DNA from: Eremothecium cymbalariae DBVPG#7215 | Taxonomy: Eukaryota > Ascomycota > Saccharomycetes > Saccharomycetales > Saccharomycetaceae | Length of the DNA stretch: 64,000 nt | Direction of reading: 5' to 3' | Assembly: GCF_000235365.1 (NCBI RefSeq) | Contig: NC_016451.1 | Span: 682,001-746,000 of the forward strand | In this document: positions 49,601-58,103 of the stretch, one piece after another | Layout of the letters: every line of letters starts with the position of its first letter | Position numbering within the stretch: position 1 is the stretch's first letter | Made by a program: the position numbers and the translations under genes | The notes under the pieces: generated by a model | Databases searched by the model: none | Seen by the model: the letters and a program-made list of their open reading frames with translations, nothing else | What the model was told of the DNA's origin: nothing

Positions 49601-50132
49601 GATAGTAAGAGGAGTGCGGCGTGGCCACACGTGAGGATAAAGGTGACACCAACGGCTGACTCTTAGAAAGAACACAATTTGAACCAACCAAGGGCTCCCC
49701 ACCACCAACTTGGGATCTTGCTACCGATACCTGCTCTTCCAAACCCAGATTATCACTCCTACCACTGACGTCCCGGCTCAACTGCCGCTCCCCACGCTCC
49801 TTCTCTACCCCATGCCCACTCATTAAGCCGCTCCCCTCTGCGCCCAATGCCTGATGACTACCACCCGCTTCATGAGGTAGAATATCTGTATTAATAAAAG
49901 CGTTAAACAATTCCTCATCACTACCACCACAGAACTGCTGCTCATCTGCCTCTTGCTTTCTCCCTACATCATCTATCTCATTATCTTCCTGTCTACCACT
50001 GCTCGCCCCGCTAGTGTTACTCACCTCCGAACTTAGCGTAGAAAACAATAAATCATTCAGAAGCTGTGAATCAAACGTATCATGCTCTTCAACAATCTTG
50101 AGAGGCGACTCACCATTCGCAAACACATCCAT
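46692..50132 (-). CDS. MGA2: Membrane-tethered transcription factor, Spt23/Mga2 family
   Basis: ER-anchored activator of the fatty acid desaturase gene OLE1, released by Rsp5 ubiquitination, partial proteasomal processing and Cdc48. The single gene corresponds to the duplicates SPT23 and MGA2 (1082 and 1113 residues; here 1146). Domains: acidic N-terminus, a conserved region at about 195-400 (LNPVDFLDLD onward), IPT/TIG domain at about 567-660, ankyrin repeats at about 742-805 (GHTMLHLACLKGYHQLVSLL, GFTPLHFACLNGDAKIIRLL), Ser/acidic linker, and one membrane helix at about 1070-1090 (LLLFWLPLLVILLPSFLLI). A PPNY lies at 993-996, and LPKS at 649-652 where an LPKY-like site might be expected. 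It is divergent from RAM2, as YKL020C/YKL019W. Confidence 0.93.
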   Translation of the reverse strand: MDVFANGESPLKIVEEHDTFDSQLLNDLLFSTLSSEVSNTSGASSGRQEDNEIDDVGRKQEADEQQFCGGSDEELFNAFINTDILPHEAGGSHQALGAEGSGLMSGHGVEKERGERQLSRDVSGRSDNLGLEEQVSVARSQVGGGEPLVGSNCVLSKSQPLVSPLSSRVATPHSSYYQQCENFFNQRLEFGRTEPLRTAYLNPVDFLDLDMSKLPYTLTVSDMPTRSRVETQIKLDLTISPAPKQYLIHLPSDCITKQKLYLRADEGSNPPDVRNEMLYLEAFLICTSNNKATYVCNRCVKREQRRAARRKSGLSDNLIWCNNENRRAVVFNSKQVFLIKQENCTPTSKSFSLSTRIVCYCRHHKEPEGFRVMFILRDANGEILAKNVTSPIMIMDKKSNKRVAEGLKGGESNSATDLSSLAKTAGECSTAPTSDFSGAENSSNNKEPPTSTGVQFLTNAPMLSPSSIGADSSETTGNADLSQHSHSLHFASSSAAAAQRASGYKRKRTWPDPPFPILETSSRGAVSASDRSYSMSAAVASSNHLTSMTQLQQHAALPKQSQIAQQNKPFIHRVIPNQGPIKGGTEVTLLGTNFRPGDIVKFGENRALSTQCWSDSTIVTYLPPAASPGKVLVSVFSQEDLEQDMLGVLPKSTVIFTYVDDTDRQLIELALQIVGLKMNGKLEDARNIAKRIIGSDAGSSSDSTPNNVPNSGQMYRNQLLYSDENLLVKVIKLLNPTSNLSMCTEEGHTMLHLACLKGYHQLVSLLVRKGARVEVGDSYGFTPLHFACLNGDAKIIRLLVQCKAQVSTEAKNGTNPVGLFLANHQTNDERYKHYFNEVMDVLTKSDYEFDSYNLGQRKLSVSSCQSSLFDEESINSVEEAFHADDSKSIYGSFSSGSEEESSNYEEDGDESLLYNDESSEQADFRGHTPVIDDDATSSSIRGSSTVRTRTQTILSQVSISPNNVDSHENSNRNTSSHENSLWNRVLSAFNDSPPNYEDLFPSTENQVVLDSKLQVSSATPHTPHNLIFDNPCPSILADELQTSSEDEDEALQARFNRFFQERTNFQNDKMLLLFWLPLLVILLPSFLLIKFGQDGNTIQHISQKASECLRMWVVKFMLGNERMKTMFRESLNNFQSRRILGDVLVT

Positions 50133-50587
50133 GGTTTACGCAGCACTAGATCTCTAACCCGATCTCTTATATGAATGATTTAAACTCAAAGATTACTCAA
50201 AGCTCCTTCTTTAATTTGCTTTTATTCAATATTTTTTGTTGGCTCCGCCATCGGGACAACCAGGTGTCTAAATCGGTGGTTTGGTTATTTCTTTTAAAGG
50301 CCAAAGTTCAAAACAAAAAGCAACGTATCGAACGCCGGGTAACAAAATCATTTTTCATCACGTGATCGGGTTTCAGTCGTTCTTCTCTCGAGAGGATCCT
50401 CGAGCCTTGCGGCTGCGCTGTGCGGTGCCTGTCTTTATATATCCAGAGAAAGAGGAGTTATAATAAATAAGTCAGCGTTCCAGGCTTGCAGAAAGAGCAA
50501 TGCAAGATTGGTATTCCAGTTTTTATAAAAAAAGAACAGTAGACATCACATAACAGGTGGTCCAAGTATATAACGAGGAACAGAGAT
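50133..50587. promoter_or_regulatory. MGA2-RAM2 divergent intergenic region
   Basis: 455 bases with both promoters. ATCACGTGAT at 50357-50366 is a perfect palindromic Cbf1/E-box type site. Close by, around 50388-50403, is a near-palindrome built on GAGGATCCTC with CTCGAG copies on both sides. Confidence 0.45.
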
Positions 50588-51598
50588 ATGGTGGAACCCG
50601 TCGCTGAGCAGCAGAAGCAGGCACGGCAGGGAGATGGAATTGACGGTGAACAGAATGGAGGTGTGGTGAGGATGGCGAGGTTTGATTACGGGGATGTTGT
50701 GCGTATTGAGCTGGAGACTGGTCCTGAGCATGAATTGTGTCAGATAATGTATACTGAGGAGTACAAGGAGTTGGTTGGTCTTCTGCGTGGGTTGATGAGT
50801 GTGAAAGAGGTCTCAGAGCGGGCGTTGGCGGTCACAACGGCGATGGTTGAAGCTTCCCCTGCTTATTACACTGCATGGAACTATCGGTATAATATTGTGA
50901 AGGGGTTGTATGAGGGGGATGGGGAGAAGCTTAACGAGGAGCTGGATTGGTTAGACGAGTTTACACTGAACAATACCAAGAATTATCAGATATGGTCTTA
51001 TAGGCAGGTGCTTTTGAAGTTACATCCGGTTCCACAGTTTGCGCGGGAACAGCCTGTGATGCAAGTTGTGCTTGCGGATGATACCAAAAACTATCATGTG
51101 TGGTCTTACAGACGGTGGGTAGTGTTATTCTTCAAAGAATTTTCCCAGGAATTGGAGTTTTCTTCTTGCCTCATTGATCGGGATGTATACAATAATAGTG
51201 CGTGGTCCCACCGGATGTTTGTACTAAAGAATACTGAAACCAAGGTGCAGGTTGTCGATCAGGAGATCGAATTTGCCAAGTCTAAAATTAGTTTAGCGCC
51301 ACAGAATGTTAGTAGTTGGAACTATCTGAGAGGGTTATACGAACAGTTCAAAGGGGGTCAATGCGATGAGACTACTCTAGAATTTGCTCTCTCATTTGTG
51401 AATGGCTTCTTCAACTGTGATGATGGGACGGAGTTCCCGGAGATTCAATCTTCTTATGCTCTAGAAATGCTCGCTCATGAATACGCTAAAAACAGCGAGA
51501 CTCATAACAAGGCCAAGCTTGCATTTGAAGGATTATCTAAGGCCTATGACCCAATTAGAAGTAACTACTGGCTTTGCCAAACAAATAAGCTTATGTAA
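50588..51598 (+). CDS. RAM2: Farnesyl/geranylgeranyl transferase alpha subunit Ram2
   Basis: Shared alpha subunit of CAAX farnesyltransferase (with Ram1) and geranylgeranyltransferase I (with Cdc43), acting in the cytosol on Ras, a-factor and Rho proteins. The 336-residue product (S. cerevisiae 316) shows the repeated prenyltransferase alpha helix pairs with their Trp-Asn/Ser-Tyr-Arg pattern: TAWNYRYNIV, YQIWSYRQVLL, YHVWSYRRWVV, SAWSHRMFVL, SSWNYLRGLY. The first 25 or so residues are Gln/Glu-rich and poorly conserved. Its position beside SPT23/MGA2 matches YKL019W-YKL020C. Confidence 0.96.
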   Translation: MVEPVAEQQKQARQGDGIDGEQNGGVVRMARFDYGDVVRIELETGPEHELCQIMYTEEYKELVGLLRGLMSVKEVSERALAVTTAMVEASPAYYTAWNYRYNIVKGLYEGDGEKLNEELDWLDEFTLNNTKNYQIWSYRQVLLKLHPVPQFAREQPVMQVVLADDTKNYHVWSYRRWVVLFFKEFSQELEFSSCLIDRDVYNNSAWSHRMFVLKNTETKVQVVDQEIEFAKSKISLAPQNVSSWNYLRGLYEQFKGGQCDETTLEFALSFVNGFFNCDDGTEFPEIQSSYALEMLAHEYAKNSETHNKAKLAFEGLSKAYDPIRSNYWLCQTNKLM

Positions 51599-51768
51599 AA
51601 ACTAGTTTCTTTAGATACTGTCAGGTTAAGGTCAAAGTCAAAAAATGCTGCAGACTTTTATGTATGTAGTTTAAAAAAATTTCAGGTTCACCAACCATGT
51701 CTTGCCTTTAGTTCATCTCATCTTCGTTTTGCTTTATACATAGAAAAGTTGAACAAGCCATATAAGCG

Positions 51769-52839
51769 ATGACTGAACAGGAGCCAAATATAACTAGAAT
51801 TATTGGTGGTATATATGTTGGTGGGGTTCAGCCTATAGTTGACCATACACCGCTCAAAACCCAATACAATATCACGCATATTTTATCGGTTATAAAATTT
51901 AATGTAATTCCAGAATACTTGGTTAGAAAAAGTTATACGCTCAAGAATATTGCGATAGATGACGATGAGAGTACAGACATTCTTCAATATATTAATGAAG
52001 CTAATAGATTCATTGATCACTGTTTGTTTCCAGATGAAGTTGAATATAACCCGAAGCTGGTAAATTTCAGGAAAAAGCCTCAACGTGGAGCTGTATACAT
52101 CCATTGCCATGCAGGTGTTTCTAGATCTGTTACATTTACTGTTGCTTATTTAATGTATCGTTATGGGTTTGATTTGAACACAGCGTTGCATGCTGTTAAG
52201 AGGAAACGTATTCAGGCTCAACCCAACGATAACTTCATGGAGCAACTAAAAATCTATGAGCAGATGGGAGGGTGTTATGTCGATGAAACAAACAGTATTT
52301 ACAAGCAATGGAAATTGGCCAATGCATTAAAGTATAATCAGGTGGGTAGTGAACTATTGTTGGATGATGATATGTACGGCGACTCTGATGAAAAGGCTAT
52401 AGATAAGATGTCCGCTTCTGCACTTGATGCTCTAACGATAATTAGATGCAAGATGTGTAGGCTAAGGTTGGCACTTTCTTCTTCGTTCATTAAACATGAT
52501 CCGCCAAGTAAAGAGTCTAGTGAGGGTCATTTTATCAGGAGAGCTGCAGGTTCTCATAGAATTATTGATATTCAAGAATCGCAAAGCCAATGTTCTCATT
52601 TCTTTGTTGAACCATTAAATTGGATGAAGAAGGAACTCCAAAGTAAGCAAGAGTTGGAAGGGAAATTTAGCTGTCCCAATTGTACTAGTAAGGTTGGTGG
52701 TTATAATTGGAAAGGATCTAGATGTAGTTGTGGGAAATGGATGATTCCCGCTATCCATCTACAGGCAGCTAAAGTAGATCAAGTACCTTTGGAAAGAAAA
52801 ACGCTGCCGAATCTAGTGCATTTTGAAAGTAAGAACTAA
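51769..52839 (+). CDS. YVH1: Dual-specificity phosphatase Yvh1
   Basis: Phosphatase-fold protein that releases Mrt4 from pre-60S ribosomal subunits so that the stalk protein P0 can bind; it also affects growth and sporulation. The 356 residues (S. cerevisiae 364) comprise an N-terminal phosphatase domain with the CX5R active site HCHAGVSRS at 112-120 (Cys113, Arg119), and a C-terminal zinc-binding domain with Cys/His ligands (CKMCRLRL, QCSHFF, SCPNCTSKVGGY, SRCSCGKWMIPAIHL). In S. cerevisiae the zinc domain, not catalysis, is what ribosome assembly needs. It is convergent with MND2, as YIR026C/YIR025W. Confidence 0.96.
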   Translation: MTEQEPNITRIIGGIYVGGVQPIVDHTPLKTQYNITHILSVIKFNVIPEYLVRKSYTLKNIAIDDDESTDILQYINEANRFIDHCLFPDEVEYNPKLVNFRKKPQRGAVYIHCHAGVSRSVTFTVAYLMYRYGFDLNTALHAVKRKRIQAQPNDNFMEQLKIYEQMGGCYVDETNSIYKQWKLANALKYNQVGSELLLDDDMYGDSDEKAIDKMSASALDALTIIRCKMCRLRLALSSSFIKHDPPSKESSEGHFIRRAAGSHRIIDIQESQSQCSHFFVEPLNWMKKELQSKQELEGKFSCPNCTSKVGGYNWKGSRCSCGKWMIPAIHLQAAKVDQVPLERKTLPNLVHFESKN

Positions 52840-52898
52840 GCTTTTGAGCACGAAAAACTTTGACTTAGGATATAATTAGCGCCTGTGTATATGATGAT

Positions 52899-53738
52899 CT
52901 ATTGACCTATGTAAATGTTATCTACAACAGCCTCTGGACGTCCAGAACCCAAACTAGAAACTCGAGAAATTTGCTCATTTGAAGTATCTAGCACAACAGT
53001 ATCAGAAATAGTCAGCGACGGTATCTCGGTAAATTCGCTTCCATCTTCAGGTGGATCCAGCTCTTGTGAAACATATGCAGCAGAATCTTGGTGTTGCGAA
53101 TTTTCCTCATAGAGGCCTGCACCAGCAGGTAATTGCTCAGTGGGCCTTCGTTCCACCGTAACATCCTCCACCCGATCAAACTCATCATCATAGTTATAAC
53201 TCTCCTCCTGTTCGGATTGAATGCCTTGATCCAAATCAAAAATCATATTTGCTATCTCATTGGTGGTACCATGGAACTCATCACGATTCTCTACAGGCAC
53301 TGGTTGACAGTTGACAGCATTCTGTAACGGAGGTCCATTTTCCTGTCTCCCATTCTTCTCCTGTTCCAACTCTCGCATAGTTTTACCTATGCCTATAGGT
53401 CGAATACTATTGTATCCCACAGTTCTAATGTATCGCAAGTTCCTTTCAACCATCAACTCCTCCATGTCAAATTCAGTAAACCGGCTATTAGTCGACAACG
53501 GCCGCTGAGAATATGTTGAATAAGCTGACAACGGGGCATTCAAACGCTTTTTTAACTTGGCCACCTTTAATTTCCCTGCCCGTTGTCTTCTACTACTCCA
53601 TAAATACTGTGTTGCCAATGTTCTTTCTGATAGCCACTGTTGTTCTATATCTCCCAAAAACGGTGCTTCTGAAATGCTTCTTTCAGTAGTACCATCTTCT
53701 ATACATCTCAAATATATCCCCAAAGCCTCTATTGGCAT
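52899..53738 (-). CDS. MND2: Probable anaphase-promoting complex subunit Mnd2 (Apc15-like)
   Basis: 279-residue, mostly low-complexity protein. Mnd2/Apc15 belongs to the anaphase-promoting complex; in yeast meiosis it holds back Ama1-dependent activation. The visible support is a short motif at about 108-125 (NSIRPIGIGKTMRELEQE), similar in character to the NNLxPIGKP motif of Apc15 proteins, followed by a long acidic Glu/Asp/Ser tail. The strongest evidence is position: it is convergent with YVH1, exactly as YIR025W with YIR026C. It is shorter than S. cerevisiae Mnd2 (368). I could not verify the N-terminal part from memory, so confidence is moderate. Confidence 0.65.
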   Translation of the reverse strand: MPIEALGIYLRCIEDGTTERSISEAPFLGDIEQQWLSERTLATQYLWSSRRQRAGKLKVAKLKKRLNAPLSAYSTYSQRPLSTNSRFTEFDMEELMVERNLRYIRTVGYNSIRPIGIGKTMRELEQEKNGRQENGPPLQNAVNCQPVPVENRDEFHGTTNEIANMIFDLDQGIQSEQEESYNYDDEFDRVEDVTVERRPTEQLPAGAGLYEENSQHQDSAAYVSQELDPPEDGSEFTEIPSLTISDTVVLDTSNEQISRVSSLGSGRPEAVVDNIYIGQ

Positions 53739-54071
53739 GTTTCGTTGGATATCCTATTGTTTCTACGACTCTTCTATATTAAAACATTCAATTTCTTATG
53801 AGAAATAGTCTGAATAAGAGGGGTGATTGTGAGATATACAAAGGGAGGAGAGATCAAGCTTTTCACCGATCGTGGACTTTTGTGAATTCACCTTTAAACA
53901 GGCGCACAAGCCAAAAAGATTACGGTTAAAAGAGCACGAAAGAACGTCTACTCTACCCCTTCGTATGGTTTAAGAGGAGTTCTCTTTATTGCTAATTAGA
54001 TTCGATGTCGTTTTATGTACAAATATATCAGTAAATAAAATTCACGTGATCCAAATTCAGTATCCCTAACA
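53739..54071. promoter_or_regulatory. MND2 upstream region / 3' side of the DUF1748 gene
   Basis: 333 bases. CACGTG at 54043-54048 is the only recognisable core site, and it lies closer to the 3' end of the DUF1748 gene than to MND2. No RNA gene seen. Confidence 0.35.
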
Positions 54072-54482
54072 TTAATCTAGATGAGCCGGTCTAGGAACCT
54101 TTGCATATTCCTCAGCTAGCTGTTTATCAGATAACTCTTCGATCTTTTTGAAGGATCCCTTCAAAAACCCATCGATCTTTGATTCTTTTCTAAAATATGA
54201 ACTTCGCTTAGCAATCTTGATCAACTCGTCGAACAAATACTCCCCCCAATTTAAATACTTGCGTATATAGTTCTTTAAATCGGACGTTTCATATGCCAAC
54301 ACATACCCAGTGTTTCTGTGCAAGCCTGCAAGGATTACTGATATCAGTGCAAAGTCAAATCCAATATGAATCAGTTGTTTGAACTGAGTGATCAACGGTC
54401 ACTGGTTAGTCATGTAAGCATTTCATCTCCTATATATATATATATGGACATATTAAAATATCAAAAAACATACTGTTGGCAT
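54072..54482 (-). CDS. DUF1748 small mitochondrial-type protein (spliced), YIL156W-B-like
   Basis: Small conserved fungal protein of unknown function. Exon 1 is only nine bases (54474-54482, ATG CCA ACA) and exon 2 is 54383-54072, giving 106 residues that start MPTFKQLIHIGFDFALISV. The DUF1748 pattern is clear: a short hydrophobic helix, ILAGLHRNTGYVL, then DLKNYIRKYLNWGEYLFDELIKIAKRSSYF. The C-terminal ~30 residues extend beyond the usual ~73-residue family member. No in-frame ATG exists before exon 2 sequence begins, so the spliced start is needed. I take YIL156W-B as the S. cerevisiae counterpart; that gene is also, as I recall, spliced near its start. Confidence 0.78.
54384..54473 (-). 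other. Intron of the DUF1748 gene
   Basis: 90 bases, phase 0. The 5' site is the consensus GTATGT, the branch point is GACTAAC at 54405-54411, and the 3' site is CAG at 54384-54386, about 20 bases downstream. A (TA)n run lies inside. Retention gives a stop at TAA seven codons into the intron. Confidence 0.85.
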
Positions 54483-54620
54483 CCTCTGTGATTGCTCTTA
54501 AAGTATATGTCGCCACGGTTTCTTATTAAAAGGCCCGTCAATGCTAGATATTATTGTTCCTTTATTGTCTAGGCCTCCAGTAGTAATAACGTTTATATGC
54601 AATTGTAAATTTTTGTTAAA

Positions 54621-54683
54621 ATGAAAAAGGCCTTCTTTCTTTCCAGAATAGAGTTTGGATTTCAACTATCTAGAACAAAATAA
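54621..54683 (+). other. Upstream ORF in the SWD2 leader
   Basis: ATG at 54621 starts a 20-codon frame ending in TAA at 54681-54683, 28 bases before the SWD2 start codon. If transcribed it could dampen SWD2 translation. Confidence 0.35.
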
Positions 54684-54711
54684 ACAACGGAATATTCTCT
54701 CACTTAATATA

Positions 54712-55695
54712 ATGACCATTCCTATTAGTAAGGATAGCTTGTTAAGCTTTAAAGCTGTGAAGTCTTTCAAAGTCTCAGAAAAGGAATTGGGTCCCATTAC
54801 TTCGTTATCTTTTGATAACCATGGTCAGTATCTTTTAACAGCTACGGCTAGTGATAATATGCATCTGTATGATGCGGTATCCTGCAGGTTTTTAAATACA
54901 GTTGCTTCCAAGAAATATGGTTGTCACTCTGCAAAATTTACACATGCACAGAATGAGTGCATTTATTCATCTACTATGATATCCTTTGATATTAAGCACC
55001 TAAATCTTGAGACGAACCAATATCTCAGATATTTCCAAGGCCATGGGGCTTTAGTTAGCGACATACAAATGTCTCCATTGGATGACACTTTTTTATCGGC
55101 GTCGTATGATGAGTCTGTGAGGCTTTGGGATTTGAGGACGTCCAAAGCTCAGGCAATCGTTCCTAGTGTAGTTCCAAATTGTATTGCTTATGATCCTAGC
55201 GGATTGGTTTTTGCGCTAGGAAATCCTGAGAACCAAGAAATCGGATTGTATAATGTCAGACAGTTGAAATCAGGTCCGTTTTTAGTCATAAGAGTTGATC
55301 CAAAATTTAGTCAATGGTCAAAAATAGAGTTTTCAAATGATGGTAAATATATTTTGCTTGCATCCTCTACTGGAAGGCAGCTAATTTTAGATGCCTTTGA
55401 TGGAACACAGCTATTTGAACTTACTGGTACTAAACCATTTCCATTAAGAGAATTCATGGATGCCGGTTCTGCATGCTTTACTCCTGATGGGCATTATACT
55501 TTGGGTACAGATTACGATGGAAAAATTGCTATTTGGAATCATGCAGAATCAGTAAGTCTAAGAACATTGAAACCACAAGGTTATATTCTGGCTCCTACAG
55601 AGGCCTGTCCAAGAACAATTGTTTTCAATCCTAAGTACAGTATGTTTGTTACCGCAGATGAAAGCGTTGAATTTTATGTTTACGACGAAAACTAA
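54712..55695 (+). CDS. SWD2: WD40 protein Swd2 (COMPASS and CPF)
   Basis: Essential WD-repeat protein shared by the COMPASS histone H3-K4 methyltransferase and the cleavage and polyadenylation factor. From the ATG at 54712 the product is 327 residues (S. cerevisiae 329), starting MTIPISKDSLLSFKAVKSF; the frame is open further upstream but without an ATG. Strongly conserved blocks include ASKKYGCHSAKFTHAQNECIYSS (quoted blocks begin near residue 64), HGALVSDIQMSP, SYDESVRLWDL, NCIAYDPSGLVFALGNPEN and GSACFTPDGHY. It converges on HCS1 with a 59-base gap, as YKL018W and YKL017C. Confidence 0.97.
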   Translation: MTIPISKDSLLSFKAVKSFKVSEKELGPITSLSFDNHGQYLLTATASDNMHLYDAVSCRFLNTVASKKYGCHSAKFTHAQNECIYSSTMISFDIKHLNLETNQYLRYFQGHGALVSDIQMSPLDDTFLSASYDESVRLWDLRTSKAQAIVPSVVPNCIAYDPSGLVFALGNPENQEIGLYNVRQLKSGPFLVIRVDPKFSQWSKIEFSNDGKYILLASSTGRQLILDAFDGTQLFELTGTKPFPLREFMDAGSACFTPDGHYTLGTDYDGKIAIWNHAESVSLRTLKPQGYILAPTEACPRTIVFNPKYSMFVTADESVEFYVYDEN

Positions 55696-55754
55696 TTATT
55701 ATTATGTAATAGTTTATTGTTGATCTATCGGAGGTTGTGTAGTATGTATCTATC

Positions 55755-57746
55755 TTATAGAAAATCACTTAGGTCCGGGTATCTTATCTCACTATTTTCC
55801 TCTGACCATCTAACCCATTCCTTTAGAAAGGGAACCTGACTTCTTTCTAAAGTTTCCATATTTCCAATCACGCATAACTGTCTCTTTGCTCTGGTCATGG
55901 CAACATTCAGCCGCCGCTCATCTCTCAAAAACCCGACTTCAAATAAATCGTTGCTTCTAACTAAAGAAAGAATAATACAGTCCTTTTCCCTACCTTGAAA
56001 TCCGTCTACTGAGGAAATCTCAATTAATGAATACTTTTCATGGACCAGTTTTCTTAGCAATGATACTTGGGCATTATACGGTGATATGATCCCAATAGAC
56101 TCTTGTGAAACGTTACTATTGAGTAGCTGGGATACGTAATGAATTAAAAGGTATGCTTCGTTTTCATTGTATTTTGAAGATGCTATATCCAGAACACCAT
56201 TTACTTCCTCCGATTTTTCTAGAAAGTCATCTCCCTGTGTGTCAAACCAAAGCAATGGAACACTAGTATTGTCGTCAACTTCAACACCTGGAAGATCGGC
56301 TAACGTTATTTTTGCTACGGCCTCAGCAGCAATTAACTCATCTTTGTAAAGTTGGTGGGATGGAAACTCCATAATTTGTTCATTCATACGATACTGAACA
56401 TTTAACAGTTTCTTGAAATCATTCCCATAATGGTTTTCAAGCTTATCAAATATTGTAGTTCCCAATATCTTCTTCACTTTCTCATCATCTTCTGTTTTTA
56501 TCGTGGGCGGCAGCTGCTTATTATCTCCAGCGATTACAAGTTTTGAGATGTTCGATTTATAATGGGATATTAGTGGAATCCAGCATTGTGGTTCCAGACT
56601 CTGAGACACTTCATCAATGATCAAAGTGTTGAACAATTTGGGTTCAAAATCATAAACCCTACATAAATTTCCTGAGCTAGATCCATGCAATGTACAAACA
56701 ACAACTTTTGCTGCTAATATTAACTCAGAGATAACTCGACGCTCTCGCTGTTTCAATTCTTTCCTGAGATCTTTTATTTCCTGCCAAGCTTTCTTCCGAT
56801 CTCTATAGGACTTAAATTTCTTGATTTGCAACAAATGGTTGTTTATTTCTTGGTTTATATCGCGTATAATAGAACCTGCATCCCCCGACTTGGAAATCAC
56901 ATCTATGGAATGTGCCAAGGTGGACGGTAACAATCTTGCAGGATGGCCGAACCGTAACAACAAATTTCCAGGAATCACTTTGGCGAGTCTTTCTAAAATA
57001 GTATCCACTGATATATTTGATGGCCCACATATTAAAATACGTTGTCCTTGCTTGACCAACTGCATAATCAACTCCACTAGGGTATAGGTTTTCCCAGTTC
57101 CTGGTGGACCATGGATAATTGAGATTTCATTTTGAAGTGCAAATTTAATAGCCTTCTTCTGGGAATCATTTAAATTTTGATTATGGAATGATATCTCAAT
57201 GCTATCTTTCTGCTCTACAAATTGTCTCTGGCAGAGTAGATACTGTATAATCGAATTATTCGGAGTACCCTCAATCTCTGCCAATTTACGCATGGTAGAT
57301 TGCATTCGCTTATAAGTGATGGAATTGGCTGTTTTCACCAAATACAATTTACTGGCCTCGTAAAGCTTGAAAGCATCGCTCTCCTTTGATTCATCGACAG
57401 AAACTACAATCTGTTTGTCGTTGGATTTGAACACTACGCCTTCCAAAGCTGCTGCCTCATCTTTCTTACCAACACTTTTTGACGAGTATATCTTAACTAT
57501 ATCACCAACACTGGTTTCTCCCACTGAGATTACATTGTCAATGGCAGGATCAGGCGTTAGATCCAGATATACTTTACCCCCAAGACCTGTTCTGACATTT
57601 TCCAACTGCAAATGGTTTACGGCCAACCCAGCAGACACTAATTTCGACAGTGGTAACTCTTTCAACAAACGAGAGGTGATTTCAACATCCTGCTGCTGCT
57701 CGTGATCAATGCATTGCAGCAGCTTCTCAGCTAACTCCTTGCTCAT
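55755..57746 (-). CDS. HCS1: DNA helicase A, Hcs1
   Basis: Superfamily 1B (Upf1-like) 5'-3' DNA helicase that copurifies with DNA polymerase alpha. From the ATG at 57746 the product is 663 residues (S. cerevisiae 683), starting MSKELAEKLLQCIDHE; the frame stays open upstream without another ATG. Motifs: Walker A HGPPGTGKT ending at about 220, motif Ia ILICGPSNISVDTILERL, Walker B region LIIDEVSQSLEPQCW, motif III AGDNKQLPPT, and C-terminal SSVDGFQGREKDCIILSLVRSN with RRLNVAMTRAKRQL. The human relative is IGHMBP2. Synteny is YKL017C. Confidence 0.97.
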   Translation of the reverse strand: MSKELAEKLLQCIDHEQQQDVEITSRLLKELPLSKLVSAGLAVNHLQLENVRTGLGGKVYLDLTPDPAIDNVISVGETSVGDIVKIYSSKSVGKKDEAAALEGVVFKSNDKQIVVSVDESKESDAFKLYEASKLYLVKTANSITYKRMQSTMRKLAEIEGTPNNSIIQYLLCQRQFVEQKDSIEISFHNQNLNDSQKKAIKFALQNEISIIHGPPGTGKTYTLVELIMQLVKQGQRILICGPSNISVDTILERLAKVIPGNLLLRFGHPARLLPSTLAHSIDVISKSGDAGSIIRDINQEINNHLLQIKKFKSYRDRKKAWQEIKDLRKELKQRERRVISELILAAKVVVCTLHGSSSGNLCRVYDFEPKLFNTLIIDEVSQSLEPQCWIPLISHYKSNISKLVIAGDNKQLPPTIKTEDDEKVKKILGTTIFDKLENHYGNDFKKLLNVQYRMNEQIMEFPSHQLYKDELIAAEAVAKITLADLPGVEVDDNTSVPLLWFDTQGDDFLEKSEEVNGVLDIASSKYNENEAYLLIHYVSQLLNSNVSQESIGIISPYNAQVSLLRKLVHEKYSLIEISSVDGFQGREKDCIILSLVRSNDLFEVGFLRDERRLNVAMTRAKRQLCVIGNMETLERSQVPFLKEWVRWSEENSEIRYPDLSDFL

Positions 57747-58103
57747 GTCTTTTGCAGCTGTTCTATTGAACAAAGCATGCTTCTTCTGTTCGTAACTTTT
57801 AAGATCTATCTTACTGGTGTTGCACGCACTCTTTATGGGGGGACGCCAGTAGCTCCTCCCCCGCGAACGCGGTAAACCACCAAATTACACACACACACGG
57901 CCTATTCCTAACAATCTTCGATTGTATTTTAGAACTTTATGTAAGAATGTATATCTATATGTATTCTCGATATCGAGCATATATATTTATAATAAGAGAG
58001 TACTGTCTTCTGGAAAAAATCATCGAAATCATTCATTCATGGTGTCAGTCAGTGTGTATAAAATCAACACACACAAACAAATATATCATCCCTGTCTTAT
58101 CCC
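57747..58103. promoter_or_regulatory. HCS1 upstream region / ATP7 3' side
   Basis: 357 bases. A perfect short inverted repeat, CCGCGAACGCGG at 57861-57872, includes the MCB-like core ACGCG about 120 bases upstream of HCS1. An (AC)n run follows at about 57885-57898. No RNA gene seen. Confidence 0.4.

Noticed and set aside
57747..57773. Upstream extension of HCS1 through an open frame without ATG
   Set aside because: The S. cerevisiae protein begins at the position matching the ATG at 57746, and no splice signals were seen upstream.
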